The notes under the pieces were generated by a model, which saw only the letters and a list, made by a program, of their open reading frames with translations, had not been told where the DNA came from and ran no database searches. A DNA stretch of 33,846 bases from positions 1 to 33,846 of the forward strand of contig JAJZEE010000035.1 of assembly GCA_021805735.1 (NCBI GenBank), in the 5' to 3' direction. This document shows, one piece after another, positions 24,832 to 32,752 of the stretch. Positions within the stretch are counted from its first letter, which is position 1. Each line of letters starts with the position of its first letter. The translations under genes and the position numbers were made by a program. Source of the stretch: Bacillota bacterium (lineage in GTDB: Bacteria > Bacillota > Bacilli > Alicyclobacillales > SLC66).

Positions 24832-26904
24832 ATGAGCAAATCCACCCGGGTTCTTCTACGTCTGCCCCGTCTCGGACCCATAACGCTGCCAGCCCTGCTG
24901 GGCGTTTTGCAGTTCATGAAACCCATGCGTCTGCACAGCTTGCCGGCGGCTGCGGCAACCGGCATTGGCCTGATCGTCGCAGGCGTCGGATACGTTCTGT
25001 TTGCACCATTGCCGCTGGCTATCGGGTCCGATCCTTCTCGGGTTACGGCGCAAAACGGCGAAGTCATTGGCGATCTGGTGAGTGCTGGCGTCACTCGCCG
25101 CGAGGCCAGTTTAAGCGAGATTCCAAAGTATTTGCAGGAAGCGACGATTGCTGTAGAGGATGCTTCCTTCTATCAGCATCGCGGTCTCAATGTGAAGGGC
25201 ATCGTCCGCGCCTTGTTGGCCGACATCCGCGCCCGTCATATCGTCCAGGGCGGATCCACCATCACCCAGCAACTCGCCAAGAACCTCTTTTTAAATGGTG
25301 ATCGCACATTATGGCGCAAAGCGCGGGAAGCCATCTACGCACTCCAGTTGGAATGGCACTATTCGAAACAGCGCATTTTGGACGACTATCTAAACGCGAT
25401 CTATTACGGTGACGGAGCGACCGGAGTGGCTACGGCCGCCCTCTATTACTTTGGCAAGCCTGTGCAGAGTCTGGATCTGGCCGAGTCAGCACTCCTTGCG
25501 GGTCTTCCGAAAGGACCGAGTCTCTATTCCCCGTTCGCGGATTACAACGCCGCGAAAAATCGCCAGTGGCAGGTTCTCCATGCGATGGTCCGCAGTGGTT
25601 ACTTGACTGCAAGCTCAGCTCATGCGGCTTATGCAGCGCCGCTCCATTTCGCCCACCACCGCACGGCTGAAGCGTTTGCACCCTACTTTGCCGACGCTGT
25701 GGCGCGAGAGGCTGAGCAACAACTGCACCTGTCCAGAGATGAACTGTATCGCGGCGGGCTCGACATTCATACGACTCTCAACATGACATTGCAAAAGGCC
25801 CTTGATCAGGCAGTCGCCCGCTACATCCCGCGTTCTTCCGATTTGCAGGCGGCAGCCGTGGTCATGGATCCCCGCACAGGCAATATCGAGGCGTACACTG
25901 GCGGCGTCAATTATCGGTTCAGCCCATACGATCGCGCAACAGCCATGAGACAGCCCGGTTCCGCGTTCAAACCATTCGTGTACGCCGCCGCCCTGGATCG
26001 GGGCTACACGGCTTCCCTGCACATGAAAAGCGAGCCCACGACGTTTATTTACGACCACTATCACAGATACTCCGTCCACAACTTTGGCGATGACTATGCC
26101 TACACTCAGATCGATATGAAACAGGCGATCGCGCATTCAGACAACGTTTTTGCGGTGAGCGCCAATCTGGCGGTGGGTCCCCAACGCGTTCTGCAGGAAG
26201 CTGAACGCTTCGGACTCCCGCAGAATATGAAGCCGTATCCCTCTCTGGCGCTTGGCGTATTTCCGGTATCCGCGCTGCAGTTGGCCCGTGCCTACAGTGT
26301 TTTGGCCAGTGGCGGCTATCTCTCGACACCCCACTTTATCGAGAGCGTTCAGGACGCCTCCGGACATAGCCTGTACAGAGAACAGCCTAACTCGTTGATG
26401 GTGGAGTCGCCTGAGACGTGCTACATTTTGACGGACATGCTGCAAAGTGTCATGCACCCTGGCGGAACCGGATACCGCATTGCCCGGTCCATCCCCGGTC
26501 CGGTCGCGGCAAAGACAGGAACGACAGACACCGATGCCTGGATCGTCGGATATACGCCAAAGACGGTCTGCGCCGTATGGGTCGGTTACGATCGAATGAA
26601 GCCGATCAATGGCGTGGAATCCCATATGGCAGCGCCCATCTTTGCGGCAGTAATGAAAGCCGCGTACACAGACCAACCTCAGGGAGCATGGCAACAACCG
26701 AACAATGTGGTGAACATTGCCATTGACCCCAGCACCGGCGAGCGCGCTACGGCATCCTGCCCCCTGCAGGAACAGGATGCTTTCGTTGTGGGCACCGCTC
26801 CCGCTGCGCCGTGCCATCTTCATCCCGCCCCGGAAACCGGGCTGGCGCAGCGTGTCGGCGGCGCGCTCCAGTCGATCTGGGGTTGGTTGACCGGACGAAA
26901 GTGA
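24832..26904 (+). CDS. Class A penicillin-binding protein (PbpG-like transglycosylase/transpeptidase)
   Basis: A 690-residue bifunctional peptidoglycan synthase. A membrane anchor lies around 38-58. The GT51 domain has AVEDASFYQHRG (catalytic E109), GGSTITQQLAKNLF and RKAREAIYALQLEWHYSK. The transpeptidase domain has SAFK (S377, K380), SDN (436-438) and KTGT (561-564). The tail ends soon after the catalytic domain. The frame is open to 24736, but the ATG at 24832 has AAGGGGGTG about 6 nt upstream and gives a normal cytoplasmic tail. B. subtilis pbpG (PBP2d, sporulation) lies beside speE-speB in the same divergent manner, so a role in spore wall synthesis is plausible. Confidence 0.93.
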   Translation: MSKSTRVLLRLPRLGPITLPALLGVLQFMKPMRLHSLPAAAATGIGLIVAGVGYVLFAPLPLAIGSDPSRVTAQNGEVIGDLVSAGVTRREASLSEIPKYLQEATIAVEDASFYQHRGLNVKGIVRALLADIRARHIVQGGSTITQQLAKNLFLNGDRTLWRKAREAIYALQLEWHYSKQRILDDYLNAIYYGDGATGVATAALYYFGKPVQSLDLAESALLAGLPKGPSLYSPFADYNAAKNRQWQVLHAMVRSGYLTASSAHAAYAAPLHFAHHRTAEAFAPYFADAVAREAEQQLHLSRDELYRGGLDIHTTLNMTLQKALDQAVARYIPRSSDLQAAAVVMDPRTGNIEAYTGGVNYRFSPYDRATAMRQPGSAFKPFVYAAALDRGYTASLHMKSEPTTFIYDHYHRYSVHNFGDDYAYTQIDMKQAIAHSDNVFAVSANLAVGPQRVLQEAERFGLPQNMKPYPSLALGVFPVSALQLARAYSVLASGGYLSTPHFIESVQDASGHSLYREQPNSLMVESPETCYILTDMLQSVMHPGGTGYRIARSIPGPVAAKTGTTDTDAWIVGYTPKTVCAVWVGYDRMKPINGVESHMAAPIFAAVMKAAYTDQPQGAWQQPNNVVNIAIDPSTGERATASCPLQEQDAFVVGTAPAAPCHLHPAPETGLAQRVGGALQSIWGWLTGRK

Positions 26905-26973
26905 ATGCGCTGCGGGAAGTGACTATGCTACAATAGAATGAGTTTTTGATATGCGGATTTTGGAGGAGAAGCC

Positions 26974-28173
26974 ATGCTGCAGCGATCAGATCGCGCCAAC
27001 GCCATTTCGGCGTCGCCCACGCTCACCATTGACTCCAAAACAAAAGCCCTGGTGGCTTCTGGCGTCGATGTCGTCAACCTGAGCGTAGGGGAACCGGATT
27101 TTCCAACGCCTGAACGGGCGTCACTTGCGGCGATCGCCGCCATTACAAGCAACTTTACGAAGTATACCGCTGTGGGCGGGATCGTCGAACTGCGGCGGGG
27201 CATCGCTGAGAAACTGTGGAAAGACAATCAGTTGCAGTATGATCCTGATGAGATTATTGTATCATCGGGCGCCAAGCAGTCGCTCTATAACATTTTCATG
27301 ACGATTTTAAACCCAGGTGACGAGGTCATTTTGCCCTTGCCCTATTGGGTCAGTTACCCTGAGCAGATAAAGCTCTGCGGAGGTGTGCCGATACCCGTTC
27401 ACACGGATGAAAGCACCGGATTCAAAATCACTCCAGAGCGTTTGCGCGAGGCGTTCAGCGCGAAAACAAAAGCAGTGTTGATCAATTCTCCCAGCAATCC
27501 GACGGGCGCCGTCTATACGCCCGATGAGATCCGCGCCCTCGCTCGCGTGATCGAAGAATACCCGGTCTATGTGGTGAGCGACGAAATCTATGAACAGTTG
27601 ATCTACGATGTGGAGCATTTCAGCATCGCGAGATACAGCGATACACTTCGCGCCCGCACCTTTGTTGTCAATGGGTTTTCAAAGACGCACGCCATGACAG
27701 GATGGCGTGTCGGCTATGTCGCCGGACCGCGGGAACTGGTGGAATCGATGTCCAGTTTCCAGTCCCATACGACAGCCAATCCTTCGTCCATTTCTCAAAA
27801 AGCAGCCTTGGGCGCCCTCGGCACGTTTGACCTGAACACGCGACACGAGTTTCAGCAACGGCGCGACTACGTTCTCGCGCAGATCGAACAGTTGCGTGGA
27901 CTCTCGTGTTCGCGCCCGGACGGCGCATTTTACATCTTCCCCAACGCAGGGTCGCTCGTTGGAGCCTCCCTACGCCTAAATGACGGGAAGCGCGACAAGA
28001 TCGATTCCGTCGATCATCTGTGTGAACTTCTCCTCTCCGAGGCTCATGTGTCCGTGGTTCCAGGGGCTGGGTTCGGGGCTCCAGACAATTTTAGAATCTC
28101 CTACGCAACGTCCATGCCCAATTTGCAGACAGCCATGCAACGGATCTCCTCTTTTCTCGCCCGCCTGAACTAG
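26974..28173 (+). CDS. Class I PLP-dependent aminotransferase (aspartate aminotransferase type)
   Basis: The 399-residue enzyme has the fold-type I pattern: NLSVGEPDFPTP near the start, SSGAKQSLYN, NSPSNPTGAVY (N175), VSDEIYEQLIYD, the PLP lysine K237 in VNGFSKTHAMTGWRVGYV, and the carboxylate-binding Arg in NFRISYA. This is the Bacillus/Thermus type aspartate aminotransferase, also used on aromatic amino acids or prephenate; the acceptor is not settled by sequence. TTTTGGAGGAG precedes the ATG. An extended -10 element (TATGCTACAAT) ends about 40 nt upstream, so it may have its own promoter after the penicillin-binding-protein gene. Confidence 0.9.
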   Translation: MLQRSDRANAISASPTLTIDSKTKALVASGVDVVNLSVGEPDFPTPERASLAAIAAITSNFTKYTAVGGIVELRRGIAEKLWKDNQLQYDPDEIIVSSGAKQSLYNIFMTILNPGDEVILPLPYWVSYPEQIKLCGGVPIPVHTDESTGFKITPERLREAFSAKTKAVLINSPSNPTGAVYTPDEIRALARVIEEYPVYVVSDEIYEQLIYDVEHFSIARYSDTLRARTFVVNGFSKTHAMTGWRVGYVAGPRELVESMSSFQSHTTANPSSISQKAALGALGTFDLNTRHEFQQRRDYVLAQIEQLRGLSCSRPDGAFYIFPNAGSLVGASLRLNDGKRDKIDSVDHLCELLLSEAHVSVVPGAGFGAPDNFRISYATSMPNLQTAMQRISSFLARLN

Positions 28174-28237
28174 TCCGGAACGCCGAGCAGGCGGGGCTGA
28201 CCCTGATTCACAGGTTTACCTACACCAACATGCGCCC

Positions 28238-28275
28238 ACTCCCATATGATATGAAAGAACGCCTTATATGGGAGT
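28238..28275 (+). promoter_or_regulatory. 10-bp inverted repeat covering the ribosome binding site of the 28284 gene
   Basis: ACTCCCATAT (28238-28247) pairs perfectly with ATATGGGAGT (28266-28275) across an 18-nt loop. The right arm contains the Shine-Dalgarno GGGAGT of the gene starting at 28284, so a transcript including both arms would hide it. The left arm overlaps CATATGATA, a match to the sigma-K -10 pattern CATANNNTA, with ACC 16 nt upstream. The two readings are largely exclusive, because such a promoter would start transcription inside the loop. Confidence 0.45.
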
Positions 28276-28283
28276 GATGCAGC

Positions 28284-29048
28284 ATGGTTACCCCGTCGCG
28301 CCGAAAACCGCAGTCCAAGGAAGAACGACTGGAAAGGTTGAACGCCAAACTGCGATTGCTTGATCCACAAGTTCCTCTCCACGCCCGCGAGCGGGAATTG
28401 CTGCAAAAAGAGATTCGCTTGGTGAAAGCGCAAAACACCCGCTCGGGCGCTGCTCGAAAGAGCAAGCCCGCCATGCGGAAAAAGACGCGCGTCCAGGATG
28501 TCAAACGCAAGTCGGGCGCCGCGCCCAAAGCAGCAACATCCCCTGACTCTTCAGGAAATCTGGGGAATCTCGGAAAAATCTTGACGCCAAAAAATTTCCA
28601 GGAATCCATGAACAGCATCACAAGCTTGCGCGGGTTTTTCAAACAGGTCTCCAAATACGTGCAGCAGGCGGACAACTTGCTGGACACCCTGTTTGTGACC
28701 GCCAATTCGCTGCAAGAATCTGGCGTACTGAAAAAACTGGCGGAATCCAAGGGTAAAAAACTCGGCACCTCCGATTTGACCAACATCCTCATGGCGCTCA
28801 TGAATTCCCCGCTCGGCAGCAATATCTTCAAACGGATAGGCAGCGGGGACGAGGCAAAGGCGGAGGAACCGGCGCAAACGCAGACGGTGACGGCGCAGGC
28901 ACCGCCGCCCGCAACGTCGCCCGCAGCCCCGCCCAGACCTGCGGGTGGACCGCCGCCCATGGCTCTTCCGCCCGCGCCACAAAGGGTGACGCCCCAGTCA
29001 TCGGGCGCGATACGCCCAGGATTCCCCGGCGCCGGACCTGTGCGTTAA
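28284..29048 (+). CDS. Low-complexity protein of unknown function (basic N-terminus, Pro/Ala-rich C-terminus)
   Basis: I do not recognise this 254-residue protein with confidence. Residues 1-70 are highly basic and helical (SKEERLERLNAKLRLLD, ARERELLQKEIRLVKAQN), likely a short coiled coil. Residues 90-190 form a helical core with repeated SITSLRGFFKQVSKYVQQAD and LTNILMALMNSPLGSNIFKR type segments. Residues 195-254 are rich in Pro, Ala and Gln (PPPATSPAAPPRPAGGPPP). There is no signal peptide or membrane segment. Composition recalls spore coat or YqfQ-like proteins, but this is only an impression. A terminator overlaps its stop codon, so it is a single-gene unit. Confidence 0.7.
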   Translation: MVTPSRRKPQSKEERLERLNAKLRLLDPQVPLHARERELLQKEIRLVKAQNTRSGAARKSKPAMRKKTRVQDVKRKSGAAPKAATSPDSSGNLGNLGKILTPKNFQESMNSITSLRGFFKQVSKYVQQADNLLDTLFVTANSLQESGVLKKLAESKGKKLGTSDLTNILMALMNSPLGSNIFKRIGSGDEAKAEEPAQTQTVTAQAPPPATSPAAPPRPAGGPPPMALPPAPQRVTPQSSGAIRPGFPGAGPVR

Positions 29049-29063
29049 TCCGGCGCCGTTTTT
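29027..29063 (+). terminator. Rho-independent terminator overlapping the end of the 28284 gene
   Basis: CGGCGCCGGA (29027-29036) pairs perfectly with TCCGGCGCCG (29049-29058) and is followed directly by TTTTT. The left arm lies inside the last codons and the stop codon is in the loop, an economical arrangement. It separates this gene from the convergent transporter gene ending at 29101. Confidence 0.85.
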
Positions 29064-29100
29064 AATGCCTCCATGGACGCACCGCAAGTTTCGCGGATTC

Positions 29101-30573
29101 TTACCAGAGACCAAGTATCTTCCACCATATGCCGCCAATCACAAGCCAGATGATGATATCAACGACGGAAACGACGAGGCCCAACGTCCACCATTTCGCC
29201 TGCGTTACATACCCGGAACCGAAAAATACCGGAGATACCCCCGAGCCGTAGTGGGTTGTTGCGGCAAATAAGTTGCTGAAGAACGCAAGCAGCAGAGCAG
29301 AGAGCATAGGCGGAGCCCCGGCTGTTATCATCACGACCAAAAATGCTGCAAACATGGCACTGATATGGGCGGTATTGCTCGCAAAAAAGTAATGGGCATA
29401 AAAGTATACAAGCAATAGAATGATGGACGACAGAACCCAAGGCATACCGCTGACGGAAGCCTTTATCAGTTGGCCAAACCATGAGACCAAGCCCAGTTTG
29501 TCCAGATACGTTGCCATCATGACCACTGCCGAAAACCACGTCAATGTGTCCCAGGCGCCTTGTTCTTTCTTCACATCATCCCATGTCAAAACCTGCGTCA
29601 AAAGCAGGATCGCCAAACCGATAAAAGCGGTTGTCGTGGGATCGATGTTCAACTGGGTTCCAAAAATCCATAAAATCAGAATGAGCGCAAACACGAGCAA
29701 CATAAACTTCTCCGCACGCTTGAGAGGCCCCATTTCCTTAAGTCTTTTACTGGCCAGTATGGGAGCGTCCGGCGTTTCCTTAATTTCCGGCGGATACATT
29801 TTATAAAGCAGGTAAGGAACGACGAACAGACTCACGACGCCGGGAACAGCGGCTGCAATGGCCCATCCAGTCCAAGTGATGTTCACCCCCGCAACATCCT
29901 TTGCAAGCTTGGCGCTCAAGGGATTCGCCGCCATCGCAGTCATGAACATGGTCGAAGTGATCAGGTCGCCCTGAAATCCTGCTATCGTCAAGAAAGAGCC
30001 AATTTTTCGCTCAGTTCCATCCTCTGGCTTGGAACCAAACGTTTCTGACAAGGAGCGAATGATCGGAAAGATAATCCCTCCCGCCCGCGCTGTATTGCTT
30101 GGTATGGCGGGCGACAGCGCCAAATCGCCGATCAACAGTGAATAGGACAAACCGAGCGTTTTTCTCCCAAATTTCTTGACGAACAGGTAAGCGATTCTTT
30201 CGCCCAGTCCCGTTTTGATAAAGCCGCGGGAAATAAAGAAGGCGATGACGATCAGCCAAATAACGGTATTCCCAAACCCACTCAATGCCTCTTTAATGCT
30301 GAGCGTGTTTGTAAGTGCTGTGACCGCGATCCCCATGATGGCCACAGACCCCATCGGAAGCGGCTTCAGGATAAAACCAATAATCGTTGCGACAAAGATG
30401 GCAAACAAATGCCATGCCTGAATGTTTACTCCTGTTGGCGGGCGAATGACCCAGAGGTCTATACCGACCATTGCGGTGATCAGCAATGGCGTCAGTCGAA
30501 CATCGCTGAAGATTTGCTTCCCGTCTCGCAAGGCAAAATCACCGCCTATAGCATAACTCCATCCCAACTGCAT
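29101..30573 (-). CDS. DASS-family sodium:dicarboxylate/anion symporter
   Basis: A 490-residue multi-pass membrane protein with 11-12 predicted helices. AWHLFAIFVATIIGFILKPLP near the start and PSNTARAGGIIFPIIRSL match the DASS/2-oxoglutarate-malate translocator family (SNT motif). Later segments LTWFSAVVMMATYLDKLG and HYFFASNTAHISAM (second SNT motif) complete the signature. Likely substrates are C4 or C5 dicarboxylates or citrate. The annotated ATG has GGAG only 2 nt away, so a start 14-34 codons further in is possible. It begins 13 nt after the histidine kinase stop, so the two-component system probably controls it. Confidence 0.88.
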   Translation of the reverse strand: MQLGWSYAIGGDFALRDGKQIFSDVRLTPLLITAMVGIDLWVIRPPTGVNIQAWHLFAIFVATIIGFILKPLPMGSVAIMGIAVTALTNTLSIKEALSGFGNTVIWLIVIAFFISRGFIKTGLGERIAYLFVKKFGRKTLGLSYSLLIGDLALSPAIPSNTARAGGIIFPIIRSLSETFGSKPEDGTERKIGSFLTIAGFQGDLITSTMFMTAMAANPLSAKLAKDVAGVNITWTGWAIAAAVPGVVSLFVVPYLLYKMYPPEIKETPDAPILASKRLKEMGPLKRAEKFMLLVFALILILWIFGTQLNIDPTTTAFIGLAILLLTQVLTWDDVKKEQGAWDTLTWFSAVVMMATYLDKLGLVSWFGQLIKASVSGMPWVLSSIILLLVYFYAHYFFASNTAHISAMFAAFLVVMITAGAPPMLSALLLAFFSNLFAATTHYGSGVSPVFFGSGYVTQAKWWTLGLVVSVVDIIIWLVIGGIWWKILGLW

Positions 30574-30586
30574 ATCTCCACTGGCT

Positions 30587-32041
30587 TCACACTAACGGCA
30601 AATGAATGGAGATGACTGCTCCGTGGCTTTCTGAATTTGCTGCAGATATTGTTCCTTTGTGAGCTTGAACAATACGCTGTGTGATCGCCAATCCAAGGCC
30701 CACCCCACCCGTGCTTCTGTTCCTGGATTTATCACCACGGTAGAAGGGTTTGAATATATGCTCCAGGTCTACGGCCTGAAACCCTGAACCTGTATCTTCA
30801 ATCGCAAATAACAACTGGTGATTCTCCATAGTGCTGCGCAGTGTAATGCTGCCGTTCTTCGGGGTGTAATGAAGGGCGTTATCAAGCAGATTGGAAATCG
30901 CTCTTGTCAAAAGTTGTGGATCAGCAGACAGCAAGATGGACGAATCGATGTGTTGATGAACCAGTTCCACATTCTTTTCGCTTGCCATCAATTGAAATCC
31001 TTCAAGAACCTGATGGATAAGCAGTACCCAGTCCACATGTTCCAGGTGCAGGGGTTGATCAAGATTGTCAAGTCTTGAAAAGACGAAGAGATCTGAGACC
31101 AACTGGTTTAGCAAGAGCGACTTGTCCATACAAATCTTCAAATACTCCGCCACTTTTTCAGGGCGTTCGGCGATCCCCTTTTGCATGCCTTCCAAGTGTC
31201 CGATAATTGTAAATATGGGCGTCCGCAGGTCATGGATGATGGAGGCTATCATGATTCTCTTTTCCTGCTCGATCTCGTCTCGCCGTAAGAGTGCCGCGTT
31301 CAAATGATCTCTCATCATGGATAGGGAAATCGACAATTCGTTCACTTCCCGGATGGCCGAGGTTGGAAGGGAAATTTCGAAATCTCCAAGACTGATTTTT
31401 CGTGCAGCTTGCGACATCCCTTTCATCTTGGACACAAATGATTTTCCGATCCATACCATGATTAAAGAGAAAGCTGTGGCAAAGCAGAAGATCCATAAGT
31501 AAAACCCTCCCGGCCCATTGGTGAGCCAGCCGTGAAAACTCTGGTGTGCTTGTGTATTTACGGGAGGTCCATTTACAAGGAATGGTGCACGGATTTCTGC
31601 AATACCCACCAACTTGTTTCGTTCATAAATGAAGTGTTTCTGAACCATCCAGACGGAGGGGTGGTCTATGTAAAGATTCATCTCGTTCGCGAGGAGATTG
31701 GATTGTGGATAATTCTCACTCTTCTTCTTTTCCTCTTGACCCGGCGTATATGTGAAGATGGTTTTGTTTTTTGAATCCAGCAGGCGAACCTGAACGGAAG
31801 AAGCAGAGAGCAGGGCCCTTAATCTGGATTGCCATGCACGATCTGTCCAGGATCCAACATGATTCAAAATCATTCCGGTGTATTGTATGCCTTCTGGTTG
31901 TTGGGCATGTCTGTTTGGTGAAGAGGGGATCGTGACAACGAGTACGATCATGGAAGGAGCCAGCAACAGAAATAGAAATGCAACTATAAACCACACGCGC
32001 AGTGACAGACGCTTTCTTACATCCTTCATGTCCGTTTCCAT
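30587..32041 (-). CDS. Sensor histidine kinase
   Basis: The 484-residue kinase has a first membrane helix at about 15-37, an extracytoplasmic sensor region to about 178, and a second helix at 180-200. A HAMP linker follows, then a HisKA motif IIHDLRTPIFTIIGH (phospho-acceptor H270). The ATPase domain has NLLDNALHYTPKNG, DTGSGFQ and GVGLGLAI. The sensor region shows no family I recognise. The frame also has an ATG at 32029 that forms an ATGA overlap with the response regulator stop; either start gives coupling to the regulator. The downstream dicarboxylate transporter suggests sensing of an organic acid, as in DctS/CitA-like systems, though the receiver is OmpR-type. Confidence 0.92.
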   Translation of the reverse strand: METDMKDVRKRLSLRVWFIVAFLFLLLAPSMIVLVVTIPSSPNRHAQQPEGIQYTGMILNHVGSWTDRAWQSRLRALLSASSVQVRLLDSKNKTIFTYTPGQEEKKKSENYPQSNLLANEMNLYIDHPSVWMVQKHFIYERNKLVGIAEIRAPFLVNGPPVNTQAHQSFHGWLTNGPGGFYLWIFCFATAFSLIMVWIGKSFVSKMKGMSQAARKISLGDFEISLPTSAIREVNELSISLSMMRDHLNAALLRRDEIEQEKRIMIASIIHDLRTPIFTIIGHLEGMQKGIAERPEKVAEYLKICMDKSLLLNQLVSDLFVFSRLDNLDQPLHLEHVDWVLLIHQVLEGFQLMASEKNVELVHQHIDSSILLSADPQLLTRAISNLLDNALHYTPKNGSITLRSTMENHQLLFAIEDTGSGFQAVDLEHIFKPFYRGDKSRNRSTGGVGLGLAITQRIVQAHKGTISAANSESHGAVISIHLPLV

Positions 32042-32730
32042 TCAAATTTGTATCCGACGCCCCAAACGGTGTGAATCCATTTGGTTTTCATCGGATCCTT
32101 TTCGATTTTGCCGCGGATGCGAGCAATATGAACCCGTATCGTTTGCGGATCGTCGCCCTCGACACCCCATACGCGCCGGAATAACTCTTCGGTTGTGAAC
32201 ACTCGTTTGGGATGATCAGCCAATAACTTGAGCAGTTGAAACTCCTTTGTCGTGAGACTGATTCTCTCATTTCCCATCCACACCTCGTAAGCATCCGGAT
32301 GAATGGTGAGTTCCTCAAAACAAAGCGGCGCAGCAGAGGATGCCGTCTGTTTTTCTTGGGAGCGCTGAAACAAACGAAGTGTCGCCTTGACTTTTGCCAC
32401 AATTACGCTGGGCGTGGTGGATTTGACGATATAGTCATCCGCGCCCAGTCCTAGTCCCCTGATCCTATCGTGATCCTCCTGTCTTGCGCTCAGAAAAATC
32501 AGAGGGATGTCGTGTGTCTTGCGAATCTTTCGGCAGATTTCAAATCCCGATTCGCCAGGCAGCATAATATCAAGCAAAACCCCGTCTACATGCGTTCTCT
32601 CCAGCAGGGAGAGGGCCACCAACCCATTTTTGGCGGTCAAGACGTTAAACCCGTCCGACTCCAAAAAGTCCTTCATCAATCCCAGTATCTCATCTTCATC
32701 ATCCACCACCAGGATCGTTGGATGCTCCAT
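32026..32730 (-). CDS. OmpR/PhoB-family response regulator
   Basis: The 234-residue regulator has a receiver domain with ILVVDDEDE (D10, D11), the phosphorylation site D54 in VLLDIMLPGESGF, S81 in FLSARQ and the conserved lysine K103. That lysine is followed by Ser instead of the usual Pro (VKSTTPS). The winged-helix domain has TTKEFQLLKLLADHPKRV, TIRVHIARIRGKIE and HTVWGVGYKFEW. It overlaps the histidine kinase start. It lies 22 nt downstream of the ABC permease gene, so the transport and signalling genes may form one transcript. Likely targets are the adjacent permease and DASS transporter genes. Confidence 0.94.
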   Translation of the reverse strand: MEHPTILVVDDEDEILGLMKDFLESDGFNVLTAKNGLVALSLLERTHVDGVLLDIMLPGESGFEICRKIRKTHDIPLIFLSARQEDHDRIRGLGLGADDYIVKSTTPSVIVAKVKATLRLFQRSQEKQTASSAAPLCFEELTIHPDAYEVWMGNERISLTTKEFQLLKLLADHPKRVFTTEELFRRVWGVEGDDPQTIRVHIARIRGKIEKDPMKTKWIHTVWGVGYKFEWKRT

Positions 32731-32752
32731 CTTCCCCCTCCTCCGTGTATAA

